Positions 32,985 through 44,420 of a stretch of 64,000 nt of DNA are shown here, piece by piece; within the stretch, counting starts at the first letter, position 1; every line of letters begins with the position of its first letter. The stretch spans positions 9,114,001 through 9,178,000 of the forward strand of contig CM041465.1 in the NCBI GenBank assembly GCA_023213395.1, written 5' to 3'. A program made the position numbers and the translations under genes. A model generated the notes under the pieces. The model saw only the letters and a program-made list of their open reading frames with translations. It was not told the origin of the DNA and did no database searches. Source of the DNA: Cycas panzhihuaensis (lineage: Eukaryota; Cycadophyta).

Positions 32985-34004
32985 CTATGGAATGGTATCG
33001 AGATATTATTGAATTCCTAGTCACAAGACAATGCCCTCCAGACTTGGACAAGGCCCAAAGAAGAAACTTAATAAGAAAAGTAGAACCTTACCAATTAATC
33101 AGAGGAGAATTATATTGGCTTGGGCTGAACGACATTCTACAACGATGCATCTGTCCCCATGAAATAAGAAAGATAATATCCCAAGCTCACGAAGGTATCG
33201 CAGGACGACATGCGGGTACAAAAAAACACCTAGAGGAAAATTCTGACAATGGGATTTTGGTGGCCAACCCTCTTTGAAGATGTGAAAGATTGGGTAAGAA
33301 GAAGTGATTATTGCTAAAGAATTGGGAAACCAAAACCTAAGGATTTTAACCCTCTAAACTCAATCTTTCCCCTAGCACCATTTGAAAAATAAGGTTTTAG
33401 ACTTTATCAGACCTATTAAACCAGTAGCTCAAAGAACCCAAGTTCATTACATCTTGGTTGCTATGGATTATGCAACCAAATGGGTAGAAACAAGGTTGTT
33501 GTGCAAGGTAGATGCAACCAATACAACTCGATTCCTATATGAAGTTATCATCACGAGATTTGGATGTCCAATAGAATTAATTAGTGACTAAGGAGCCCAC
33601 TTCCTAAATGAAGTTGTCAAAGAATTAACAAAAACCTTTTTTATTTCTAATCATAAATCAACACCCTATTATCCCCAAACAAATGGACAAGCAGAAAGCT
33701 CAAATAAGATTTTGGAAAATTGTTTACGGAAAGTTTGCAACGTTAGAAGATCTACTTGGGCAGAAAAGCTACCCTCAGTATTATGGGCATTTTGCACAAC
33801 ATACAAATAGGCAACAAGACAAACGCCATTTAAATTAGTGTATGGAACAGAAGCTATTCTCCCCATCGAATTCCAGATTCCCAGTTTAAGGATAGCTCTG
33901 GCTTACAGAAGAGACAATACAGAATCCTTACGAGAACGCTTATGGCAATTAATCTAGTTGGATGAAGATCGACAAAAAGTAGAATGGTTATAGGAAGTAG
34001 AGAA
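32985..34004 (+). pseudogene. Element B integrase, main part
   Basis: Zinc-binding segment HEIRKIISQAHEGIAGRHAG (33160-33220) is followed by the core: VLDFIRPIKPVAQRTQVHYI, LVAMDYATKWVETR, RFGCPIELISD and PYYPQTNGQAESSNKIL. The D, D and E catalytic residues are all present, but TAA/TAG stops interrupt (for example after ELISD). It ends RQKVEWL-stop-EVE where element F is inserted; the frame resumes at 39222. Confidence 0.88.
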
Positions 34005-34191
34005 TGTAAAGGTTAATGTTTTACCTTAATTAATGTTATAAGGGTTATGTGTCATAAAACCCTTTTTGTACTTTCATGCCACGTGGCATTCATGTATTAA
34101 ACAATTACCAAAACCGTTCCTCAAATGTACCATATTTATAGAGATTGAAATCTCATTAATGACAAGCAACTTTGAGTCAAGGAATTCTTCG
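34005..34191 (+). repeat. Element F 5' LTR
   Basis: 187 bp, near-identical to 39030-39216. CATATTTATAGAGATTG near 34133 is the likely TATA region. The PBS TGGTATCAGAG directly follows at 34192, with A instead of C at the twelfth position. Confidence 0.93.
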
Positions 34192-34935
34192 TGGTATCAG
34201 AGAAGGTCATCCTACTGTAAGAAAAAGTTTGAGAGAGGAGAAGTCTAGTGAAGATCAGGGCATTCAAGTGAATTTCGCTTGTCTGAATCTATTCTCGATG
34301 AATCGACTAAAGAAGAAAAGGAGATTTATCAACAAAACATTCAAAGAATTACAGACAAGTATAGAAATTAAAGAAATACGGAGACTGTACGGAAGAGTAC
34401 GAACTTTTGTACGCACTAGTACGGACAAAAATCAAAGTGCTCAGAATTCTTTGAAATTTTACCAGCAAAGACATCTCATCAAGGCCGTCACTTTTCTCTA
34501 AAGGATCAAATGCTAAAAATCAAGGTTTCAGGTAGTTTTCGTTGTTTTCCAGAGAGGCGCGGGTTTGGACTCATCTTTGCATTTTTCTTCGAAACTAGGC
34601 AAAAATTTCGGGTAAATCTTAGTTCAAAATCTTTCCTCTGTTAATATGATTCATTCAAGTCGTCTCATCGAATTTTTCATTGAGTTTTTTTGAAAGTACG
34701 AGGATTTTTTCCAAAAAAACCTAACTGTTGATGCCCATTTCGACCTAGTTTTCTACCCTAACCACAAAAGTTTTTAGAAAAAAAAATTTCAAATTCAAAA
34801 TCTACTTGTTGCAAGATTTCATTTGGCACCATTTTTTTCCCGATCTGTACACCTACATATTTTCGTACAAGTATGTACCGTACAATCGTACGACTCATTA
34901 ATACTTACTTTCAGTCACATTTCAGTAAAATCTAG

Positions 34936-35840
34936 ATGGCCTCCTTAGTAGTTGCACTTGCTAAAGTTGACAAACTCACTGAATTAAATTTTAGTCTTTG
35001 AAAAATCAAAATTGAGGGTCTCTTAAGAGCAAAAAGTGCCTAGAAAATCATCATTGGGGAAGAAAAGAAACCTACAGACATAGTTGATCAAATTGCCTCG
35101 GAAGAAAAAGATAACATAGCCATTGCAATTCTCAAGCTCTCAATTTCAGACTCACTCTTATCTTATGTAGATGGCATTGAATCTTCTTTAAAAATCTGGA
35201 AAATAGTGACATCTTTGTTCACCCAGAAAAACAAAAAGCCCGGATAATCGCTATTAGGGAAGAATTGTATAAACTCAGAATGAAAGAAAATTAGTCTGTC
35301 AGAATTTGTGGCCAAAATAAATAGTGTAAAAAATGATCTTATCACTACTAGGGATAACATATCTGACATATAATTAGTTCATCTTATGTTGAATAAACTC
35401 CCCAAGTCATTCGACAACATGGTCAACATGCTGACAGGAGGAGGCCAGGCAACAAGAATGACCTTTGAAGCCTTGATAAGTCACATGTTAAACCAAGAAC
35501 AAAGAAATAAACGGTACAAGGAAGATGCTACCGAAGTTGAAGAAGCCTTTGTGTCCAAACTCAATCAAACCTTTGTGGTCAAGGACGAACATCCGCAACA
35601 AGCTTCAGAGGACGATGGACTAACAGAAGGGGTAGAGCTAGGTCTACTCCTCCAAGGGATGCAAGAGTTTGTTTTAATTGTGGAAAACCTATACATTTTT
35701 CAAGTAATTGTCGGGCTTTTGATGTCTGCTATCACTTAGGATAACCTAGTCACTTTTCCTATCAATGTACCAACAGGCGAGCCATAATTCAAAGAGCGAA
35801 ACAAATTGTTGATCACTACAATAAAGAAAAAGAACAGGAG
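34936..35840 (+). pseudogene. Element F gag
   Basis: The ATG at 34936 opens MASLVVALAKVDKLTELNFS, then a TGA in place of Trp and KIKIEGLLRAKSA. Further blocks are LSISDSLLSYVDGIESSLKI, EFVAKINSVKNDLITTR and LNKLPKSFDNMVNMLTGGGQ. Zinc-knuckle-like sequence lies near 35665-35760 (CFNCGKP and HFSSNCRAFD in one frame, HFSYQC in the next), disturbed by frameshifts. The leader at 34203-34935 contains no gene. Confidence 0.87.
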
Positions 35841-35879
35841 ACAGAAGAAAATGAAATAGAGACAACATTCGTAGTTGCA

Positions 35880-37080
35880 ATGGCTGCCAGTACAAAAGCA
35901 CCAGATAATTGGTATATAGACTTAGGAGCCTCAAATCACATGACAAGAAGAAAGGAATGGTTTGAATCTTTTAAGCCATACTCTTCAATTAGTTCTGTTG
36001 AATTAGGTGACAATTTTCCTCTACACATAGAAGGCATTGGAATAATAGTTGTTGAAATCGAAGGAAAAATGCAATGAATTGGGAATGTGCTTTATGTGCC
36101 AGGGATGAAAAAGAATCTTTTGTCTGTATCTCAGCTCGGAAAGAAAAGGTTACCAACCATTTTTGATAATAATGGGCATTGCTTTATATTAGACATGAAA
36201 AAGAATGAAATTGTAATTGCAGAAGGTATAGAAAGTAATAATCTTTATAAAGTGCTTTCTACTCCTATCTTGCCTACATCTGATATAAAATCACTTCTTG
36301 TTACAAGCAAGGATGATAATGAAATATGGCATTTAAAGTATGGGCATATCTCAAATAATGCATTAGAATTACTAAAGAATTCTAACATGGTAATTAGGTT
36401 GCCAAATATGTCATTTAATTCCTTTGTACGTAAAAGTTGCATGATGGGCAAACAGCATCGAAAACCTTTTCCTGAAGCACACGAAGAGCACAAAGCAAAC
36501 TAGAATTGATTCATTCTGATGTATGCGATCCAATAACACCAAACTCAATTAATGGAACAAGGTACTTTCTTACCTTTATTGATGACTTCTCCAGAAAAAC
36601 TTGGATATAATTTTTAAAAGAGAAATTTGAAGTTTTTCATCGCTTCAAAGAATTTAAAGCAAAGGTTGAATTAGAAAGCAACAGTAAAATCAAATGTATT
36701 TGATCTAATGGAGGAGGTGAATACATGTCCAAAGAATTCTTTCATTATTGTAAAAGTCACGGAATGTGCAGGCAAGTAACCACCCCTTATACACCTCAGT
36801 CAAACGAGGTAGTAGAACGAATGAATAGAACAATTATGGAAATGGCTCGTTGTTTGATTCATGATAATCAGGTCACCAAAGCATACTGGGCAGAAGTTGT
36901 CAACACTACTGTGTACCTGATAAATAGAAGTCCAAAGCATGCTCTAAATCAAATTACTCTGAAGGAAGCTTAGACCAAACATAAGCCTGATGTAAGTAAT
37001 CTAAAAGTATTTGGTTATAAGGCATATGTTCACATTCTTGATAAAAAACACTCCAAATTTGACAATAAAAGCATAGAATG
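35880..37080 (+). pseudogene. Element F protease and integrase
   Basis: The protease motif reads NWYIDLGASNHMTRRKEW (Leu for Ser in D-S-G-A). KNLLSVSQLGKKRLPTIFDN and WHLKYGHISNNALELLKNS are the pre-integrase blocks. Integrase has LIHSDVCDPI, FLTFIDDFSRKTWI, NGGGEYMSKEFFHYCKS, TTPYTPQSNEVVERMNRTIM and AYWAEVVNTTVYLINRSPK. The second catalytic Asp is Asn or lost to a stop (CI-stop-SNGGGEY), and a frameshift near 36500 separates blocks. Confidence 0.9.
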
Positions 37081-38960
37081 CATAATGATAGGTTATAGTT
37101 CCAGATCAAAAGCTTACAGATGCATAGATCCCAAAACCAACAAAGTCTATGTTAGTAGAAATGTTGTGTTTGATGAGAATATTGAGAAAAATCAAGGGAA
37201 ATATCAGGAAATAGAAACACTAACAAAAACTGCAGATGAGCATGTCCCTACATCTTCAGATGAAAAGTCTAAAATCACCACAGAAAGTGTTGATACAAGT
37301 GATGAAGAGCAATCTCCAGAAAGTAAACAAGATAGTTCACACATTCTAGAAGAAGAAGAGCATAGAATCATTCCAAAACAACAGATCACAAAAAGGTTAC
37401 CAAGGTGGTATCTCAAAACCATTAAAGAGACAAAAGGAGATGTTTTTGAACATAAAACCAGGTCTCAAAGGTACCAAGCATTATCTTGCTTCGTTGAACC
37501 TGTCAGCTATCAAGAAGTTAGCAAACATTCAGAGTGAAAAGCCGTTATGGATGCTGAAATTGCTGTAATTATTAAAAATGGAACATGGGAACTGGTTGAA
37601 CATCCTGTAGAAAAACCCGTTGTAAATTGCAAATGGGTTTATAAAATTAAAGAAAAATCAAATGGTGAAATTGAGAAATACAAAGCAAGATTGGTTGCCA
37701 AAGGATATACTCAAACTGCAGGTATAGATTATGAAGAAACATTCTCACCAGTGGCCAAGCTAAACACAATAAGAGTAGTAATTACATTAGCTACTCAACA
37801 AAAATGGTAAATATTTCAACTTGATGTAAGGTACTTTCCTAAATGGAGATCAAGAGGAGGAAATGTATATGTATCAACTTGAAGGATACTGCAAACCAAG
37901 ACAAGAGAATCTAGTGTGCAAGCTAAAGAAAGCTCTCTACAGACTCAAACAAGCCCCCAAAGCTTGGTATGCAAAATTGGATCAGTACCTTGTTAACAAC
38001 AACTTCCATAGGTGTGAGTCAGATACAAATCTATATGTAAAATTCAATAAAGGAAAAGCAACAATTATAGTAGTATATGTAGATGACATGCTCCTTACAT
38101 GAAGCGATGGTGACTCAATTGCATTCATCAAAAGTCAACTAAAAAAAGTTTTTGAGATGAGCGATTTAGGAGTTCTACACTACTATCTTGGAATAGAAGT
38201 AACACAGTCAAATGATTCCATTAGTTTCTCTTAGTCAAAGTATATTAAAAATATACTCAAGAAATGCAACATAGAAAATTACAACAGTTGTGCCACACCT
38301 ATGGAGACACGTTGTACACTGCACTCTAATACAGAAGAACCAAAAGTGAATGCAACTATGTATAGACAATTGGTTGGAAGTCCGATCTATCTTACTGCCA
38401 CTAGACCTGACATAGTTTTTTCTGTTGGAGTAGTTTCAAGGTTTATGCAGGAGTCAAAATTTTCACACTGGAATGCAGCAAAACAAATTCTCAGATATCT
38501 GAAAGAGACTATAAACCTTGGGCTAAGTTATACACAAAACGATGTTGTACAGTTATCAAGTTACAGTGATTCAAATTGGGTAGGAGATAGAACAAAAAGA
38601 AAGTCTACTATAGGATATTGTTTTTTTCTAGGCTCAACAGTGATTTCCTGGAGCAGTAAAAAATAGCCTACCGTGGCACTGTCATCTACAGAAGTTGAAT
38701 ACAAATCTGCTATCAGTGCAACCTGCAAAGCAATATGGATCAGACAACTATTAAAGGATCTGGGAAAGGAACAAAGGCAACCAACCATCTTGTATTGTGA
38801 TAACCAAAGCACAATTAAGATGACAAAATCTTGTATTCTATGCAAGAACAAAACACATAGAAGTCCATCATCACTTTATAAGAGATAAATTTAATAACAA
38901 GGAAATTGAGCTTATACAATGCACTTCAAAATATCAGATAGCAGATATATTCACTAAGCC
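37081..38960 (+). pseudogene. Element F reverse transcriptase and RNase H
   Basis: The linker region is followed by [61 protein letters not shown] and IIVVYVDDMLLT (38070-38102), where the catalytic Y-V-D-D is intact. RNase H reads YSDSNWVGDRTKRKSTIGYC, LSSTEVEYKSAISATCKAIW and YCDNQSTIKM. Stops at about 37808, 38101, 38233 and 38664 and a shift near 37835 break the polyprotein. Confidence 0.92.
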
Positions 38961-39029
38961 ACTAAGCAAAGAAAAGTTTCAGTTCTTCAAAGACAAACTA
39001 GGAATAATAGATAAAACATTAAGAGAGGG

Positions 39030-39216
39030 TGTAAAGGTTAATGTTTTATCTTAATTAATGTTATAAGGGTTATGTGTCATAAAACCCTTTTTATACTTTC
39101 ATGTCAAGTGGCATTCATGTATTAAGTGATTACAAAAATTGTTCCTCAAATGTACCATATTTATAGAGATTGAAATCTCATTAATGACAAGAATCTTTGA
39201 GTCAAGGAATTCTTCA
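39030..39216 (+). repeat. Element F 3' LTR
   Basis: 187 bp, preceded by the polypurine tract AAGAGAGGG (39021-39029). Confidence 0.93.
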
Positions 39217-39221
39217 AAGAA

Positions 39222-39460
39222 AACAAGACAGAAGGCATGGCATGATCACCACCTCATGTCTCTGCAATTCAAAGGGAGATCAAGTGTTATTATATGATAG
39301 TAAATTTCGTACCCACCTGGCAAATTGAAACCTCGATGGTTAGGGCCTTATTAAGTCGAACATATTTATTCCAATGGATCAGTACAATTACAAGAATTGA
39401 ATTGATATACACTGCCTACCTTAATTAATGGCAACAGGTTAAAATTCTATCACCACTAGG
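39222..39460 (+). pseudogene. Element B integrase C-terminus
   Basis: Resumes the frame cut at 34004: TRQKAWHDHHLMSLQFK, then in the next frame GDQVLLYDSKFRTHLAN, VEHIYSNGSVQLQE and NGNRLKFYHH. This is the gypsy integrase C-terminal (GPF-like) region, with a small frameshift. Confidence 0.75.
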
Positions 39461-39827
39461 GTACCATTTTCAGTAGGAATCAACTGAATGTATACTACGC
39501 ATTGCTTGAAGATGCAAATAACAAAAGTTGTCCTAGTACCAGAACAAGGATTCTACACCAATACATAAACACAAAAATCCTTGCAAAATAAAACAAAAAT
39601 AAAAATAAAAATAAATCAACCATAACTCATAAAATCATACACTTAAACAAAAGTCGTGACAAGAGGCTACATAAACCAACTGACTATTTCATAGACATGT
39701 ATTGTACGTTCTAAATTTGGGACAAAAATAGAACAAAATAAGGGAAAAGCACTTAACAGATCAAGATACATACCTAACAGAGAACAAAATGGATGAATTA
39801 ACTTAAAAGAACACAGATGGTTGCAAT
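39461..39827 (+). other. Element B post-integrase spacer
   Basis: AT-rich, no recognisable coding sequence. It continues at 46800 after element G. Confidence 0.5.
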
Positions 39828-40351
39828 TGTTAAACCTTATGTTTAAATGTTAAGTTAATGTACTTTTATTTTTCATGTAATATATGCACTTTTTACTTTA
39901 GGGGTGACTTATCACTTAAGTGATAAAGTGCACACCCACATTCTTTCTAGTGACACAACGTTGTCACTAAAGGGTCAAATGGACCCTCATGCACTTTTGC
40001 TCACATGAGAGCCCAAAAGGACACATGTCCAACATGCAAGGCATGTATCTTGGATGTTTGACACTTGTCAAACATCCAAGGCCTTAGGTCTCTCATTTCA
40101 CTCTATATAATGAGACCTCTCCTCATTGTCTCAAACAAGAGTTGGAGTTGTATTGTCATGCTATCAGTTTGCTAATCAAACTGTTTCTTCTTGGGAGGTT
40201 GGACCAATTCCAACTCCACATATTGGGTATCATTTTCTCTTGCTCCTATTTCTCTTTGTGTTCTTTATGCTTTCATGCTTTCATGCATTTGTAGTATTGT
40301 GCTTGTACTTATGATCTTGGGACTAATGTGGCCTAATGCCCATTTTTCACA
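39828..40351 (+). repeat. Element G 5' LTR
   Basis: 524 bp, paired with 46286-46794. CTCTATATAATGAGACC near 40101 is the TATA region. TATCACTTAAGTGATA at 39909 is a palindrome that could be a regulatory site. Confidence 0.94.
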
Positions 40352-40353
40352 TT

Positions 40354-40365
40354 TGGTATCAGAGC
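40354..40365 (+). other. Element G primer-binding site
   Basis: TGGTATCAGAGC two bases after the LTR; initiator tRNA-Met type. Confidence 0.9.
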
Positions 40366-42134
40366 TGTGAGGTCTCTGAACTTAGTTTGTTTCAGCACTG
40401 TTAATTTGTTTCAGAACTTATCTCTGTCTCATTTTTCAAATCGTACCTTTGGACTATCCTCTGTCCCTGCACTTGAAGAAGCCTATTTCTGTGCATTTCT
40501 GGTCTGCTCAACCATTTCTGTTGAGGATTCAAGGCGCCCAGTCAGCATTCCTCACTGCTGAGTCTTCATTGCCAGCTCAACACCTGAGTTCAAGATCTTG
40601 TCAATCATCTTGCACCTCATCACCGTCCATCGGCTCACATCGTCCAATCATCGGTGGGCAGCATCAAACCGCCACACAGCTTTTGTTCATTTCGGCTCTC
40701 ATACTATCCTTTCACACGGTTGTCCGGCATCTTGTTGCCAATTTCTTCAAGTCGGCAACTCACCGCCAACTCGGCTCCATCTCAAGGCGCCATCTCGGCT
40801 CCACCTCAAGGCGCCATCTCGGCTCCATCTCAAGATCGCCAACTCAACTCGGCTCTCGAGGCGCCATCTCGGCTCGGCTCGGAGGCGCCAACTCACTCGG
40901 CCTCGGGCTGTCCTTTCACACAGTTACGCTCGGCTCTTCAGCAGCAGCTCGGCCGGTCTTCAAGCTACTACCTCCTTCGGCTCAACTGTCAACGTGCCCG
41001 ATCGACAGCCAAGATATCTTTGACAAGCCGGTCGAAGAAGCTCGCCATTGGAAAATCAATCTCTTGATAGCATTTTTTTAACAAAATGCCCTTTTGCTCA
41101 TGAGAATCAATTTTTTTTTAAGGTTTTAAGAGATTTTTTTTTAACTTTAAGTCTTTATAGCTGATCCTACTTAAAAACTTTTTTTTAACATTGGCAGTCT
41201 TGATTCTCAAAAGTACTTTTGTACTTACTGTTTTAAGCTCTTTTAGCACACTTTCATGCTATTAAAGCATCATTGAGCTTAATTAATGTAATCAAAAGGC
41301 ATATCTACATTGTAAAGGTGAAGGAAATTACCACCTAACTTCAGTTTTTGGCACCTTGCATGGTGACCTTGGCCTTCTTAAGTTCAAAAGGGAAGGTTCA
41401 TTGTGAAACTTAATAAAATCACAATTTTCTTGTTGGATTGTTGAGACATTTTAAGTCTCAACAACAACGTGGAGTTTGTGTTGGAGCATTTCTTGAGTAC
41501 ACTTTTCTTGTGACTTCATCACTTCATCAGATTTTGAAGGTTAAAAGGAACCCTCTTTTTAGTCATCAAAGGTTCCTTACATCATTTTCTTTTAAGTACT
41601 CAAAGTACTTTATCATTGTACTCAAGCATACATAGCACCTCACTCGGATCATAAAGCACTTGAAATCGCTTTGTGCTCATTCTTTGTAAGCCAAAAGGCA
41701 TAAAAAATCCAAGTAAGAAGATTCACTTAGACTTGTTTAAAAGTGAATTTAAAATTTGTTGGAGAGGCTCGAAAAAGGTTCAAACCTTGCCTCTAAATTA
41801 ACCTTAAGCTTGGTGCATTCCCTAAGGGACCAACCGAATGCAGTCGATTGCACGACAATTAAGGTTGCTTGAGGGAAAGGAGGTTCGAAAAGGGTGTTAT
41901 TGGGGCTGTGAATCCCAGGGAAAGCATGGTACGTCCATGCAGATCAACCCTACCTGCCTTGTCCTAGATTTAACTTGGTCCAACTCAATAGCGAGTCCTC
42001 CACCTCTCTTCACCCCAGGTTGTTGGATCTTCTTGTAAAATCGGGATGGTGGTGTTGTTTGAGGGTGGGTCTTAAGCGTGAAGCTTTGAAGTTTCCAAGT
42101 TATCGCTAGCTTCAAGAGTTAATCAAGTGGAAAG
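40366..42134 (+). other. Element G leader with GC-rich segment
   Basis: 1.8 kb before gag. The first third (about 40560-41040) is much more GC-rich than the rest of the window and open in more than one frame, because of a 24-bp repeat. I do not regard those frames as genes. The remainder is ordinary AT-rich sequence. Confidence 0.55.
40750..40910 (+). repeat. 24-bp minisatellite in element G leader
   Basis: CGGCTCCATCTCAAGGCGCC plus ATCT recurs at 40772, 40796 and 40820, then degrades into CGGCT...GGCGCC variants. Confidence 0.85.
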
Positions 42135-42990
42135 ATGGCGCCATACATATGCTTAATGCATGTACCATAAGGCTAACGGGGCAATCAAATTATCAAGAAT
42201 GGAAAAGAATCACAAAGAATCTCTTGATAATGAATGAGTTCTGGGGATATGTTTCTAGAAGAATCCCCAATCCTACACTTGTGGTTAATAATAATCAACC
42301 TGCACCTGTGGATGTTGGACTTGTTGCTGCATGGGAGGCCAAAGACGAAATTGCTTTAGCATTCATTCGTATGGTTATGGACATAAATGCAGACCAAAAT
42401 ATTTCTTCTGCACAATCTTCTAAAGAAGCATGGGACACATTGTCCTCTTTGTATGAAAGGCGAGATGAAGCTCACATTTTGATGATAAAAGCAAAATTGT
42501 ACTCCATCAAATTTGTAAAGCCGATGTCCGCATTCTTGTCCTCCATTAAGGAGGTTTGTAATGAATTAACTACTTTAGGTAGTTCGTACAAGAGATGAAA
42601 TCATAGCCTCCATCACAAAAGCATTACCAAAGGACTACAACGGCTTTATATCATCAACTACGAGATGGTTCACTAAGGGGATGACATTCAATCAACTTGA
42701 AAGCTTATTGCTTCAAGAAGAACAAATTTATGCTAAGGATAATGAAGAACCATCTACAACGGTGCTTTCACAAAGAAGGGCAAAGACAAATCAAAAATCC
42801 AAAAGCGCATTCACAAAAGCAGTTTGGAAATATGAACATTGGATCTTCCAAGTCCAATGTAGTATGCCATTATTGTGGCATACACGCCACATTGCACTGA
42901 GTGCGAGAAAGAAGCAAGCGGATCTTGAAGGCAGCGGCGGCGTCAAAGGTCAAAAGGCGGCCACGGTCAAAGACAACGGCTGACCACGAC
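42135..42990 (+). pseudogene. Element G gag
   Basis: An ATG at 42135 (MAPYIC) is one frame off the readable gag, which runs LNACTIRLTGQSNYQEWKRI, NEFWGYVSRRIPNPTLV, AWEAKDEIALAFIRMVMDIN and SSKEAWDTLSSLYERRDEAH. It shifts near 42590, continues with MTFNQLESLLLQEEQIYAKD, and has a damaged knuckle beginning CHYCG at about 42862. The frameshifts are single-base. Confidence 0.87.
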
Positions 42991-43139
42991 AACAGTTCAA
43001 CAAAGGTTCCAACGATCGAAGATTAGAATCCCCGACCAAATCGAGGTGCCTATCGAGGAGGTCCAAGAGGAGGGGGTCAAAGAGGTGGCTACCAACGCCA
43101 TTCTAATCAGTTTGCCAATGAAGACAAACTACTTTGTGC

Positions 43140-44420
43140 ATACCAATCATGCAACATTGACAACACTTGGATTGTCGATTCAGGAGCTTCTCGACATATG
43201 ACAGGGAGTGAAGAACTCCTATGCAACATCAAGGAAGGTAAAGGTCAATCAGTAACCTTTGGAAACACTGAATCAGTTGAGATTTCAGGAATAGGCACCA
43301 TAGCTCCTTTTCATTCTCCTCAAAATCCTTCCTCTTCATTTCCCAACAGTGATGCCTACTTCATTCCTTCTATGGAGAAGAATCTGCTATCTGTTAGCTA
43401 GTTGAACAAGCAACACATGAACGTACTATTTAAAAATGGGAAATGTATCATTTGTGACAAAGATGATCAGATCGTAGCTGTAGCCTATGAGGATCAAGGT
43501 CTTTACAAGTTGAATGCCAATAACATTATTCTTGATTCTGCTTACTCTGGTTCCACATCTTTGTCAAAAATTCAATTATGGCATCAACGTCTAGGACATT
43601 TAAGCCTAGACAATCTGAAGCAGATGATAAACAAAAGCATGGTGTATGGGCTTCCAAAGATGTATGGTTCAAAATGTCTTTTGAAGCTTGCATAATGGGG
43701 ACACAACATCTACGCCTTTTCCTAAAGGCAAAGCATGGCGTGCATCTTATCCTTTGCAATTAGTTCACTCAGACTTGTGTGGACCCATGTCCACCAAATC
43801 CTTTGGAGGAGCAGTGTACTACATATCTTTTATTGATGACTTCTCTCACAAAGTCTGGGTCTACTTCCTAAAGCAAAAATCAGAAGCCTTCTCCAAGTTC
43901 AAAGAGTTCAAGGCGGAAGTAGAAAATGAATTTGGCTACTCAATTGGCACATTAAGGTCAGATAATGGAGGTGAATTCACTTCAAATGAATTCAACCAAT
44001 TTTGCAAGGATAATGGAATTAGGAGACAACTCACGACTCCTCATACTCCTCGGCAAAATGGAGTCTCAGAGGATGAATAGAACTTTGGCTAATAAAGCCA
44101 AAACAATGATGCATGCAAAAGGGCTTCCAAGAGCTTCTCGGGTCAAGCATTTCATACAGCTGCCTATGTGGCCAATCGAAGTCCTACAACAACAGTCACC
44201 GATATCACACCTGAGGAGGCATGGTCTGGAAAGAAGCCAACTATCAGCCATTTGAGAACATTCTTGTCTGCGTATATGCACATACTAGATCAACAAAGAA
44301 CAAAGTTGGACAAACATAGTCTCAAATGCATCTTTGTAGGATATGCAATCCATAGCAAAGCCTACAAGTTGTATGATCGATTGGGAGAAAAATGCATCTC
44401 TCAAGAGATGTAATCTTTGT
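43140..44420 (+). pseudogene. Element G protease and integrase
   Basis: The protease site is intact: TWIVDSGASRHMTGSEELL. KNLLSVS is followed by a stop. LWHQRLGHLSLDNLKQMINK precedes integrase, which has LVHSDLCGPM, YYISFIDDFSHKVWVYFLKQ and LRSDNGGEFTSNEFNQFCKD, with two catalytic Asp residues intact. A frameshift at about 44060 follows TPHTPRQNGV, then AANRSPTTTVTDITPEEAWS and CIFVGYAIHSKAYKLYD. Confidence 0.92.

Larger units (their letters stand above)
34005..39216 (+). mobile_element. Element F: Ty1/copia retrotransposon in element B integrase
   Basis: Two 187-bp LTRs (34005-34191, 39030-39216) begin TGTAAAGGTT and end TTCTTCA (5' copy TTCTTCG). Flanks GAGAA and AAGAA form a one-mismatch TSD. 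Removing F restores EVEKTRQKAWHDHH across B integrase. All copia domains are present and comparatively readable. Stops such as TAG/TGA at Trp positions disable it. Confidence 0.93.

Noticed and set aside
40449-41081. Long overlapping open frames in the element G leader (up to 210 codons)
   Set aside because: They arise from a GC-rich 24-bp repeat that opens several frames at once, lie between PBS and gag, and resemble no protein family.
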